64,000 nucleotides of DNA from Streptomyces sp. SA15 (GTDB lineage Bacteria; Actinomycetota; Actinomycetes; Streptomycetales; Streptomycetaceae), in NCBI RefSeq assembly GCF_002291145.1, contig NZ_NTGE01000142.1, forward strand, positions 62,001 through 126,000, read 5' to 3'. Position 1 is the first letter of the stretch. Every line of letters starts with the position of its first letter. Of the stretch, positions 16,848-24,596 are shown one piece after another. A program made the translations under genes and the position numbers. The notes under the pieces were generated by a model. The model saw only the letters and a list, made by a program, of their open reading frames with translations, was not told the origin of the DNA and ran no database searches.

Positions 16848-17456
16848 ATGGCAGCGGAGAGCGACATCCTCGAGGAGTTACGTCGGCTCAGAGCCCGCGT
16901 GCCCCAGCTCACCGGCGCCCTCGCGGCCGGCGCCGACGGTCTCGTCCTCGCCCAGGACACCCCCGGCATCGACCCGGAGAACCTGGCCGCGCTCACGACG
17001 ACCGCCTGCGGCCTCGCCGCACAGCTGGCGGACACCACGGGCCAGGGGGACTTCCGCGAACTGCTCGTACGCGGCGTGCACGGCTGTGCGGCGACGTACG
17101 CGGCGGGCCCTGCCGCCGTCGTGACCCTGCTCGCCCAGGACCCCGTCAACGTCGGTCGCCTCCACCTGGAGGGCCGCCGGGCGGCCGCCCGCATCGCGGA
17201 GCTGGTCGACGCCGCCACGGCACTACCGGCCAAGCCCTCGGACAAGTCCCCGACCGAGTCCCCGACCAAGTCCCCAGCGAAGTCCCCGGCGAAGACCGCA
17301 GCCAAGACCCCCGCACCCCGCGCCCGAACCCCCCGCACCTCCCGCTCCAAGCCCCCCGAGACCCGCACCCCCGCCCCCGCCCCCGCCCCCGCTCCGCTCC
17401 CGACCACCGAAGCGCCCACCGCACCGACGGTGGCGCGCACCATCACCGAAAGTTGA
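16848..17456 (+). CDS. Roadblock/LC7 protein with Lys/Pro/Ser-rich tail (TTA codon)
   Basis: Protein of 202 aa. Residues 1-125 form a roadblock-type domain (LRRLRARVPQLTGALAAGADG, LVLAQDTPGIDPENLAALTT, FRELLVRGVHGCAATYAAG). The last 75 residues are disordered, with repeated KSPT/KSPA/AKTPAP units like histone H1 tails, then poly-AP. Such a basic tail could bind DNA, RNA or membrane. The start is ATG 16848, preceded by GAGAGGAGAG. Codon 11 (16878-16880) is TTA, so this member of the cassette should depend on bldA. It follows the PATAN gene by 43 bp. Confidence 0.75.
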   Translation: MAAESDILEELRRLRARVPQLTGALAAGADGLVLAQDTPGIDPENLAALTTTACGLAAQLADTTGQGDFRELLVRGVHGCAATYAAGPAAVVTLLAQDPVNVGRLHLEGRRAAARIAELVDAATALPAKPSDKSPTESPTKSPAKSPAKTAAKTPAPRARTPRTSRSKPPETRTPAPAPAPAPLPTTEAPTAPTVARTITES

Positions 17457-17476
17457 GAGGAACCGAGGGAACAGTC

Positions 17477-17851
17477 ATGGCCAACACCGAAACCGCACTG
17501 AAAGAGGCGCTCGCCTCCATCGAGGGCGCCACCGGCGTCGCGCTCGTCGACTACACCAGCGGCATGGCGCTGGGCACGATGGGCGGCGGCAAGAGCTTCG
17601 ACCTCAACGTCGCCGCCGCCGGCAACACCGATGTGGTCCGCGCCAAGATGCGCACCATGGAGCACCTCGGGCTCAAGAGCCAGATCGAGGACATCCTGAT
17701 CACGCTGTCCGACCAGTACCACCTGATCCGCCTGATCCGCGGCCGGGGCGGCAACGGACTCTTCCTCTACCTGGTCCTCGACGCTAAGAGGTCCAACCTG
17801 GCGATGGCCCGCCACCAACTCCGGAGGATCGAGGAGGAGCTGGAGGTCTGA
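17477..17851 (+). CDS. Roadblock/LC7 domain protein
   Basis: Protein of 124 aa, a complete roadblock domain: TALKEALASIEGATGVALVD, YTSGMALGTMGGG, then the second strand pair DILITLSDQYHLIRLIRG and LFLYLVLDAKRSNLAMARHQ. It lies 20 bp after the upstream roadblock gene, with GAGGGA before the ATG. In other actinobacteria roadblock proteins act with small GTPases (conservons, MglB-like regulators); no GTPase is present here. Its stop codon lies in the first unit of an 18-bp tandem repeat. Confidence 0.85.
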   Translation: MANTETALKEALASIEGATGVALVDYTSGMALGTMGGGKSFDLNVAAAGNTDVVRAKMRTMEHLGLKSQIEDILITLSDQYHLIRLIRGRGGNGLFLYLVLDAKRSNLAMARHQLRRIEEELEV

Positions 17852-17938
17852 CAGTCTGACCAGACCTGACAGCCAGACCAGATCTCACAGCCAGGCCAGA
17901 TCTCACAGCGAGACCAGGTCTGACGGCTAGACCAGGGC
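17849..17938. repeat. Five tandem 18-bp repeats between convergent genes
   Basis: Five units start at 17849, 17867, 17885, 17903 and 17921, with no gaps. The consensus is close to TGACAGCCAGACCAGATC; each copy differs by a few bases. The first unit contains the stop codon of the roadblock gene and the last contains the stop codon of the leftward membrane-protein gene. AGGTCTG/CAGACCT pairs around 17844-17867 could form a weak hairpin, so the array may serve as a two-way terminator. Confidence 0.9.
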
Positions 17939-18520
17939 CGCGGTGCGGCGGCGTGCCCCGCCCGGGGCCGCGTCGCCCGCCGCGATGCCCGTGCTGCGGT
18001 AGGCCTTGACCGCCTTGCCGGCCGGACGGCCGCCGTTCGCGGCGAGCCAGTCGACGCGCACCCACAGCAGCGCGTCCTCGGCCCGCTCGCGCCGCCCGAG
18101 CCAGGCGGCCTTCAGCCGCAGCCCGGCACCGCAGCCGGCGAGCAGCATTCCGCCCGCGGCGGGGACCGCGAACGCGCTGCCCAGCGCGGCCAGGAAGGCG
18201 AGCAGCAGCCACCAGCGGTGTCCCCGCCGCCAGTTGCGGGCGCTGACCGCACGGTCCTGGAGCACATCGTGCTTGCTCGCGCGGGCGGCCGAGCGGGCGA
18301 GGTCGGTGTAGCGCCTGCGGCGCCAGTACGCCACCGCCGCGGTCGCGACGATGAACAGCGCGGCCCCGGCCATCACCCCGATCCGCCGCCCCGTGATGCC
18401 CGGCACCAGTACGCCGATGCCCGCCGCGAACACCCCGAGCCACCACATCGGCGTGGCTCCGGCCCGTACGACGACAGCCACCCGAGCCAGGCCATGAGCT
18501 CTGCGATCTCCGCGTGCCAC
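17927..18520 (-). CDS. Predicted membrane protein of unknown function
   Basis: Protein of 197 aa with four hydrophobic segments: MWWLGVFAAGIGVLVPGI, GVMAGAALFIVATAAVAYW, WWLLLAFLAALGSAFAVP and AAGGMLLAGCGAGL. Basic stretches lie between them (YWRRRRYTDLARSAARAS). The C-terminus is cytoplasmic-looking and carries GKAVKAYRSTGIAAGD. GTG start 18520 has a perfect AAGGAGG six bases upstream. I do not recognise a family; it looks like a conserved Streptomyces protein. It is convergent with the roadblock cassette. Confidence 0.75.
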   Translation of the reverse strand: MARGDRRAHGLARVAVVVRAGATPMWWLGVFAAGIGVLVPGITGRRIGVMAGAALFIVATAAVAYWRRRRYTDLARSAARASKHDVLQDRAVSARNWRRGHRWWLLLAFLAALGSAFAVPAAGGMLLAGCGAGLRLKAAWLGRRERAEDALLWVRVDWLAANGGRPAGKAVKAYRSTGIAAGDAAPGGARRRTAALV

Positions 18521-18633
18521 GTTCCGCCTCCTTGTCGCCTCACAGCACTGCGATTCCTGACTGCTTTTCCTGGTCGGGCAGATTAGCGAGCGAACGTGAG
18601 ACGAGTCTTAGAGCACGCGAAATTCACTCGCCT

Positions 18634-19557
18634 TCACTCGACGAACAGCCCGCGCGCCGCCGCCCTCGCGTCGAACTCCTCCAGCCGCGCCTGCGCGTCC
18701 GGCAGGTCGTCGCACATCGCCTCCAGCAGGACCCGGCCCAGCAGCATCGGGGCGCAGGCGGTGTCGAAGGCGAGTCCCGTGCCGACGGCGGCCGGCAGCA
18801 GCAGGTCGGAGGCCTTGGCGACCGGCGCGAAGGCGGAGTCGGCGACCGTCACCACCGTCAGCCCGGCCTCCTTCGCATAGGTCAGCGTGTCCACGACCTC
18901 GCGCGGATGCCGGGGCAGCGCGAAGCACAGCAGCGTCGAGGCGCCGGCCCGTACGGCGGAGTCGATCCGGTCGTGGATCATCGTGCCGCCCTCGTTCAGC
19001 AGCCGTACGTCCGGATGGACTTTGGCGGCGAAGTACGCGAAGCCGTACGCCTGCGAGGCAGCGGCCCGCAGCCCGAGGACCGGAAGTGGGCGCGAGGCGG
19101 CCAGTAGACGGCCCGCCTTCTGCACGGGCCGCGGGTCGGCCAGCACCTCCGCCAGGTGCCGCAGGTTCTCGATCTCGGCCTCGACGGCCTGCTGGTACTC
19201 GTTGTACGACCCCGAGTCCGCCGCCGGTTCGGCGGGCGCGACCTCGCGCAGGTGCTTGCGCAGGGCCGGGTAGCCGTCGAAGCCGAGGGCGACCGCGAAA
19301 CGGGTCACCGACGGCTGGCTGACCCCGGCCAGTTCGGCCAGTTCCACGCTGGACAGGAACGGCACGTCGGCGGCCCGCCGCACCATGCTGTGCGCGATGC
19401 GCCGCTGGGTCGGCGTCAGCCGGTGCCCCTCGAAGAGCGCCTGCAGCCGCGCGGCAGGGCTGTCCGGCACATGCGCGCTCCGGCTCTCCGCGCCCGCCAC
19501 CCCCGCGCTCTTGTCCACCACGCCCGCACTCCCGTCCGCGCTCACGCCCGCGCTCAT
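18634..19557 (-). CDS. RpiR-family transcriptional regulator with SIS domain
   Basis: Regulator of 307 aa. The N-terminal helix-turn-helix (about 45-110: LTPTQRRIAHSMVRRAADVP, LSSVELAELAGVSQPSVTRF, LGFDGYPALRKHL) is of the RpiR type. The SIS domain (about 150-285, GLRAAASQAYGFAYFAAKV, CFALPRHPREVVDTLTYAKE) normally binds a small phosphorylated or acidic ligand. A 25-residue alanine/glycine-rich leader precedes the DNA-binding domain. ATG 19557 overlaps the stop of the lyase gene by ATGA, so the regulator is made together with the lyase and probably controls it and the divergent transporter. The natural ligand is unknown. Confidence 0.9.
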   Translation of the reverse strand: MSAGVSADGSAGVVDKSAGVAGAESRSAHVPDSPAARLQALFEGHRLTPTQRRIAHSMVRRAADVPFLSSVELAELAGVSQPSVTRFAVALGFDGYPALRKHLREVAPAEPAADSGSYNEYQQAVEAEIENLRHLAEVLADPRPVQKAGRLLAASRPLPVLGLRAAASQAYGFAYFAAKVHPDVRLLNEGGTMIHDRIDSAVRAGASTLLCFALPRHPREVVDTLTYAKEAGLTVVTVADSAFAPVAKASDLLLPAAVGTGLAFDTACAPMLLGRVLLEAMCDDLPDAQARLEEFDARAAARGLFVE

Positions 19558-21062
19558 GACTCGCTCCCCCTCCAGATGTCCGTGAACCGGTCGAGCAGTG
19601 CGGCCGCCGTCGTCACGTCTCCCGTGAGCGGCCGGTCGGCCGGGTCCTCGTCGAGCACCGACTCGGCGAGCTCCAGCGCACGGCCCACCCCGAGCTCCGG
19701 GTCGGGCCGGGCGTCGCGCTGGCGCAGCGCCCGTACGGCGGCGACGAGTTCGCAGCCGACGACGAGACGGTACGCGCCGCACGCGCGCAGCGTCTGACGT
19801 GCGGCGAGCGAGGCGAAGCTGGCCTGTTCCTCGACGCCTCGGGAGAGTACAGCGTGGCCCAGCGACGCGGGCGCCGAGAAGGCCCGCAGGTCGCCGAGGG
19901 CGGCCCCGGCGGAGTACTCCAGGATCATCACGCCGGAGGAGGCGGGTTCCTGGTCGGCGAGGAAGGGCCTGAGCCGGGTGAAGGCGGGCTCGTTGAGCGT
20001 CGACAGGCGGGAGGTGGACAGGCGGGCCGCCTGGGTCATGGCCAGCCGGAAGTGGTCCAGGGCGAGGGCGAGCTGGGCCTGGTAGAAGCCGCCGTGGTGG
20101 TAGGCGGCCAGGTCCTCGGGGCAGATCAGCGGGTTCTCGGCGGCCGCGTTGATCTCGATCGCGAGGACCTCCTCCAGGGCGTCGGCCGCGTCGTGCGCCG
20201 GGCCGTGGATCTGGGGCAGGCAGCGGAAGCCGTAGGGGTCCTGGAGGCGGCCGAGCGGCGGGGTCGGCCGGTCGGCGGCGCCGATCAACTCCCGCATCCT
20301 GCGGGCGACTTCGCTGGAGCCGCGGTGCGGACGGGCGGCGTGCACGGGGGCCGCGTACGCCTCGTGGGAGCCGTCGACGGCGAGCAGGGAGAGGGCGCCG
20401 ACGACCTGGGTGGCCTCCAGGAGCCCGCGCAGTTCGTGCAGGGCGAGGGCGGACTGGCCGAGGGTGAGGGCGTTGCTGCTGATGAAGGCCAGCGCGTCGT
20501 TGTTGTCGAGCGGCTGGGGGGCGGGGGCGCCCGGTCCCCGCCAGGGGTGCTCGCCGGCGAGCGCGAGGCCGGCCTGGGCGAGGGCGGCGATGTCGCCGGT
20601 GCCGACCGAGCCGAACTCGTTCACGACCGGGTACGCCCCGTTCTCCAGCGCTTCGCACAGGGCCGTGACGACGGTGGGCCTCAGGCCCGCGCCGCCGGCC
20701 AGCAGTTGGTTGGCGCGGACGGCGAGCATCGCGCGCACCTGCCGGGCCGGCAACTCCTCGCCGATGGCACCGGCATGACTGCGCAGCAGGCGCAGACCGT
20801 GTTCGGCGGCCGCTTCGGTGGGCACGTCCTCGTTCCGGTTGGCGCCGACGCCGGTGGAGCGGCCGTAGACGCGGCCGGTCGCGGCGATGCGGCGGGCGGC
20901 GTCCCAGGACTCCTCGACGCGCCGCATCCCCTCGCTCCCCGGAACCGGCCGCGCGGCCCCGTCGGCGAGGCGGACGACGTCGGTGACGCCGAGGCCGACC
21001 CCGTCGAGGACGACAAGAGAAGAGCCCGCAATCCGCGGTGCGTCCACGATCCGAGACGACAT
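19554..21062 (-). CDS. Aromatic amino-acid ammonia-lyase family protein lacking the MIO triad
   Basis: Protein of 502 aa, the usual size of histidine ammonia-lyase. Family landmarks are present: VYGRSTGVGANRN with the catalytic Tyr (Y66), NNDALAFISSNALTLGQSAL, LQDPYGFRCLPQIHGPAHDA, AAAENPLI, SSGVMILEYSAGAAL and GVEEQASFASLAARQT. The segment that normally reads GSVG(A/C)SGDLAPL here reads GSVGTGDIAALAQ (codons at 20592-20606). It is one residue short and lacks the Ser that forms the MIO electrophile. A plain ammonia-lyase reaction is therefore unlikely. Ergothionase, which eliminates trimethylamine from ergothioneine, belongs to this fold and works without MIO. Start: ATG 21062 with GGAGGG upstream. 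It is translationally coupled to an RpiR regulator and divergent from a betaine-type ABC importer. Confidence 0.85.
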   Translation of the reverse strand: MSSRIVDAPRIAGSSLVVLDGVGLGVTDVVRLADGAARPVPGSEGMRRVEESWDAARRIAATGRVYGRSTGVGANRNEDVPTEAAAEHGLRLLRSHAGAIGEELPARQVRAMLAVRANQLLAGGAGLRPTVVTALCEALENGAYPVVNEFGSVGTGDIAALAQAGLALAGEHPWRGPGAPAPQPLDNNDALAFISSNALTLGQSALALHELRGLLEATQVVGALSLLAVDGSHEAYAAPVHAARPHRGSSEVARRMRELIGAADRPTPPLGRLQDPYGFRCLPQIHGPAHDAADALEEVLAIEINAAAENPLICPEDLAAYHHGGFYQAQLALALDHFRLAMTQAARLSTSRLSTLNEPAFTRLRPFLADQEPASSGVMILEYSAGAALGDLRAFSAPASLGHAVLSRGVEEQASFASLAARQTLRACGAYRLVVGCELVAAVRALRQRDARPDPELGVGRALELAESVLDEDPADRPLTGDVTTAAALLDRFTDIWRGSES

Positions 21063-21118
21063 CAAGCCCAAACCCTCCTCAACAAGGACACCCGATCTTG
21101 CTTTCCAGTCATCCGTTA

Positions 21119-21145
21119 CCTCGGATTAACGCCGAGGCGTTGACA
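21119..21145. promoter_or_regulatory. Operator-like palindrome over a TTGACA box between lyase and transporter
   Basis: AACGCC-GA-GGCGTT (21128-21141) is a perfect 6+6 palindrome whose right arm runs into a rightward TTGACA box (21140-21145) upstream of the ABC operon. A second inverted pair CCTCGG/CCGAGG (21119-21124, 21132-21137) overlaps it. It is a good candidate binding site for the co-encoded RpiR regulator. The matching -10 box is not clear. Confidence 0.5.
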
Positions 21146-21203
21146 ACCTATTCACTCACCAAGAACTCTGCATGACGTTATACAGCCGGGCAAGGGACAA
21201 CTC

Positions 21204-22259
21204 ATGATCCAGTTCGACGCGGTCCACAAACGCTTCCCCAACGGCACGACAGCAGTCCACGACCTCACGCTCCGGATGCCGGAAGGCGGCGTGACCGTCC
21301 TCGTCGGATCCTCCGGTTGCGGCAAGACGACCACGCTGCGGATGATCAACCGCATGGTCGAGCCGACCTCCGGCACCATCCGCGTCGGCGGCAAGGACGT
21401 CCAGCGGCAGGACGCCGCCGAGCTGCGCCGCTCCATCGGGTACGTCATCCAGCAGTCGGGACTCTTCCCGCACCGCACGGTGCTCGACAACATCGCCACC
21501 GTCCCGCTGCTGCTCGGCCACGGCCGCCGCAAGGCCCGCGCCCGCGCGGCCGAGCTCCTCGAGACCGTCGGCCTCACCGCCGAGGCCGGCCGCCGCTACC
21601 CGCACCAGCTCTCAGGCGGCCAGCAGCAGCGCGTCGGCGTCGCCCGCGCCCTCGCCGCCGACCCGCCGGTGCTGCTCATGGACGAGCCGTTCGGCGCGGT
21701 CGACCCGGTCGTGCGCACCCAGCTCCAGGACGAACTGCTCCGCCTCCAGAAGGAGCTGAGCAAGACCATCGTCTTCGTCACCCACGACATCGACGAGGCG
21801 GTCCGGCTCGGCGACCAGATCGCGATCTTCCGCACCGGCGGTCACCTGGTGCAGTGCGCCACGCCCACCGAGCTGCTGGCCCGTCCGGCCGACGACTTCG
21901 TCGCCGACTTCCTCGGCGCCGAACGCGGCCTGAAGCTGCTCTCGCTCAGGACCCTCGCGGACGTCCCGCAGGGCCCGGCCCCCGAGGGCGGCGCCTGGAC
22001 CCTCGTACTCGACGAGGCGCGGGGGCCGCTGCACTGGACGTCGAAGGACGCCGAGATCCCCGTACGGCCGCTCAAGGACGACGACTCCCTGCTGTCGGCA
22101 CTCAACGAGTCCGTCGCCTCCCCCACCGGCCTGATCGCCCGGGTCGACGCGGCGGGGGCCCTCACCGGCGTCTCCTCCCGCGACGACATCCACGCCCACG
22201 CGGGCCAGGCCCACGCGGAAGCCCGTGCTCAGACGCCGGAGACGGGTGTGGCCGCATGA
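21204..22259 (+). CDS. Glycine betaine/OpuC-type ABC transporter ATP-binding protein
   Basis: ATPase of 351 aa for a quaternary-amine importer. Walker A is GSSGCGKT (about 35-42), the Q-loop lies in YVIQQSGLFPHRTV, the signature is LSGGQQQRVGVARAL, Walker B is VLLMDEPFGAVDP and the H-loop is FVTHDIDEAVRLGDQI. The C-terminal 100 residues contain a single CBS-like segment (IPVRPLKDDDSLLSALNES, GVSSRDDIHAHA) as in OpuCA/ProV, where the CBS domains sense ionic strength or c-di-AMP. It is first in a four-gene operon with ATGA coupling to the first permease, and diverges from the MIO-less lyase gene. Confidence 0.93.
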   Translation: MIQFDAVHKRFPNGTTAVHDLTLRMPEGGVTVLVGSSGCGKTTTLRMINRMVEPTSGTIRVGGKDVQRQDAAELRRSIGYVIQQSGLFPHRTVLDNIATVPLLLGHGRRKARARAAELLETVGLTAEAGRRYPHQLSGGQQQRVGVARALAADPPVLLMDEPFGAVDPVVRTQLQDELLRLQKELSKTIVFVTHDIDEAVRLGDQIAIFRTGGHLVQCATPTELLARPADDFVADFLGAERGLKLLSLRTLADVPQGPAPEGGAWTLVLDEARGPLHWTSKDAEIPVRPLKDDDSLLSALNESVASPTGLIARVDAAGALTGVSSRDDIHAHAGQAHAEARAQTPETGVAA

Positions 22260-22897
22260 CCATCGACTGGTCGTGGATATCCGGCCACACCGACGACCTC
22301 ACCACCCTCACGATCTCCCACCTCCAGGCCGCCCTGACCGCCGTCCTCCTCGGCCTGCTGATCTCGCTCCCGCTGGCGGTGCTCGCCCACCGGGTCCGCC
22401 CCCTGCGCGGCTTCCTGCTCGGCGCGTCGAACGTCCTGTTCACGATCCCGTCCATCGCGGTCTTCGTGCTCCTGCTCCCGGTCAGCGGCCTGACCCGCAC
22501 CACGACCGTGATCGGTCTGACGATCTACACCCTGGTCGTCCTGCTCCGGAACACGGTCGAGGGCCTCGACGCGGTCCCCGCGAAGACGAAGGAGGCCGCG
22601 AAGGCGATGGGCACGCGCCCCCTGCGTACGCTCCTCACCGTCGAGTTCCCCCTCGCGCTCCCGGTGATCATGGCGGGCGTCCGCATCGCGACGGTCATGT
22701 CGATCTCCCTCGTCTCCGTCGCCACCTACATCGGCGACGGCGGCCTGGGCCAGCTCTTCACCGACGGCTTCCAGCGCAACTTCCCCACCCCGGTGATCGT
22801 GGGAGTGGTCCTCACCCTCCTCCTCGCCGTGGTCGCGGACGCGCTGCTGGTCGCCGTCCAGTACGTCCTCACCCCGTGGAAGAGGCGGCGAGCCTGA
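22256..22897 (+). CDS. OpuC-type ABC transporter permease 1
   Basis: Inner-membrane permease of 213 aa with about five helices. The family loop EAAKAMGTRPLRTLLTVEFPLA (EAA motif that docks on the ATPase) lies near residues 115-137. GLLISLPLAVLAHRVRPLRG and VLFTIPSIAVFVLLLP are typical of OpuCB/OpuCD-like subunits. ATG overlaps the ATPase stop by four bases. The next permease starts one base after this stop. Confidence 0.93.
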   Translation: MTIDWSWISGHTDDLTTLTISHLQAALTAVLLGLLISLPLAVLAHRVRPLRGFLLGASNVLFTIPSIAVFVLLLPVSGLTRTTTVIGLTIYTLVVLLRNTVEGLDAVPAKTKEAAKAMGTRPLRTLLTVEFPLALPVIMAGVRIATVMSISLVSVATYIGDGGLGQLFTDGFQRNFPTPVIVGVVLTLLLAVVADALLVAVQYVLTPWKRRRA

Positions 22898-22898
22898 G

Positions 22899-23561
22899 AT
22901 GTACGAACTCTTCAAGAACCTCGGCAGCTGGCTGACCAGCGCCGCCCAGTGGTCCGGCGCCGACGGCATCGCCCACCGCCTCGCCGAACACCTCCAGTAC
23001 TCACTCCTCGCCACCCTCATCGCGACCGCCATCGGCCTCCCCCTCGGCCTGCTGATCGGCCACACCGGCAAGGGCGCGTTCCTCGCGATCAACCTCGCGT
23101 CCTTCGGCCGCGCCCTGCCGACCGTCGGCCTGGTGGTCCTGGTCTTCCTGGCCAGTGGCCTGTCCATGACCCCGGTGTACGTCGCCCTGGTCGCCCTCGC
23201 GGTCCCAGCGATCGTCACCAACACCTACGCGGGCATGACGGCCGTCGACCCGGACGTGAAGGACGCGGCACGCGGGCAGGGCATGCGCGCCCACCAGGTC
23301 CTGTTCCAGGTCGAGCTCCCCCTCGCCCTCCCCTTGATCATGACGGGCCTGCGCCTCGCGCTGATCCAGGTGGTGGCCACGGCCACGATCGCCGCGTACG
23401 TCTCCTTCGGCGGCCTGGGCCGCTACGTCTTCGACGGCCTCGCCCAGCGCGACCTCGTACAGGTGCTCGGCGGCGCGGTGCTGGTCGCCGCGGTCGCCGT
23501 CGTCCTCGACCTGGCGCTCGCCGGCCTCCAGCGCTTCCTCTTCCGCCACCGCACCGCCTAG
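22899..23561 (+). CDS. OpuC-type ABC transporter permease 2
   Basis: Second permease (220 aa), paralogue of the upstream gene, so the transporter pore is a heterodimer. The EAA-like loop is DAARGQGMRAHQVLFQVELP. Other landmarks are LIATAIGLPLGLLIGHTGKG, ALPTVGLVVLVFLASG and ATIAAYVSFGGLGRYVFDG. It starts one base after the preceding stop, with the ribosome site inside the upstream gene (AAGAGGCGG). Confidence 0.93.
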   Translation: MYELFKNLGSWLTSAAQWSGADGIAHRLAEHLQYSLLATLIATAIGLPLGLLIGHTGKGAFLAINLASFGRALPTVGLVVLVFLASGLSMTPVYVALVALAVPAIVTNTYAGMTAVDPDVKDAARGQGMRAHQVLFQVELPLALPLIMTGLRLALIQVVATATIAAYVSFGGLGRYVFDGLAQRDLVQVLGGAVLVAAVAVVLDLALAGLQRFLFRHRTA

Positions 23562-23572
23562 GGAATCCGGAA

Positions 23573-24505
23573 ATGAATCGACGCACCCTCCTCGGCGGCC
23601 TCTTCGCAGTCGCCTCCGTCCCTGCCCTCTCCGCCTGCTCCAGCGGCATCACCTCCCTCGACAGACAGGGCACCACCACCTCCGGCGGCGGCTCCAGCAA
23701 GGGCGGCATCACCATCGGCACCGCCAACTTCACCGAGAACCAGGTGCTGGGGTACCTGTATGCCGCTGTATTGCAGGCGGCCGGCGTGAAAACCACCGTC
23801 CGCCCCAACCTCGGCACCCGCGAGATCCTCATCCCCGCCCTCAAGGGCGGCGACATCGACCTCCTGCCCGAGTACCAGGGCGCCCTCCTCCACTACGTCG
23901 CCCCGAAAGCCACGGCGACGGAGGAGGGGGAGATGCAGAACGCCCTCACCATCGCCCTCCCGTCCGGCCTCCAGGTCCTGCCGTACGGCATGGCCGAGGA
24001 CTCGGACGCCTTCGTGGTCACGCGGGAGACGGCCGAGAAGTACGGCCTGGCCTCCCTCGCCGACCTGAAGAAGCAGAACGGCAACCTGGTCATCGGCGCC
24101 GCGCCCGAGGTGAAGACGCGCCAGGTGGGCGTGGTGGGCCTCAAGGACGTGTACGGCGTCGAGTTCAAGGAGTTCAAGTCGCTGGACTCCTCCGGACCGC
24201 TGGTCAAGGGCGCCCTGAAGAAGGGCGACGTGGACGTGGCGAACCTCTTCACCACCGACACCGACATCCAGGCCAACGACTGGGTCGTGCTGACGGACCC
24301 CAAGAACCTGATCCCCGGCCAGCACGTCGTCCCCCTCATCGCCGACCGCAAGGCTGACCCCACGGTCCGCAAGGCCCTCGCCGGCCTCGGCAACGTCCTG
24401 ACGACGGAGGACCTCACCGAGCTCAACCGCCAGGTCGACAAGGACAAGAAGGACCCGGAGGACGTGGCGAACGCGTACGCCAAGAAGCACGGACTGGTGA
24501 AGTGA
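23573..24505 (+). CDS. OpuC-type substrate-binding lipoprotein
   Basis: Solute-binding protein of 310 aa, anchored outside the membrane by a lipidated Cys (lipobox LSAC, C22). The signal starts MNRRTLLGGLF, so Tat export is possible. The mature part has the OpuAC/QAT fold: ITIGTANFTENQVLGYLYAA, LPEYQGALLHYV, DSDAFVVTRETAEKYGL, then late VLTDPKNLIPGQHVVPLIAD. This family binds glycine betaine, choline, carnitine and, in the EgtU group, ergothioneine through an aromatic cage. Location next to the MIO-less lyase makes a trimethylammonium compound that the cell can degrade a fair guess. Confidence 0.92.
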   Translation: MNRRTLLGGLFAVASVPALSACSSGITSLDRQGTTTSGGGSSKGGITIGTANFTENQVLGYLYAAVLQAAGVKTTVRPNLGTREILIPALKGGDIDLLPEYQGALLHYVAPKATATEEGEMQNALTIALPSGLQVLPYGMAEDSDAFVVTRETAEKYGLASLADLKKQNGNLVIGAAPEVKTRQVGVVGLKDVYGVEFKEFKSLDSSGPLVKGALKKGDVDVANLFTTDTDIQANDWVVLTDPKNLIPGQHVVPLIADRKADPTVRKALAGLGNVLTTEDLTELNRQVDKDKKDPEDVANAYAKKHGLVK

Positions 24506-24596
24506 GCGCCACCTCGGGCGCCGCGGGGGATCCCCAGCCGGAACAGGGGGGCTAACCCCAGTGCGACGGGCGTTCCGGCTCCCTACCGTGGCTCAT

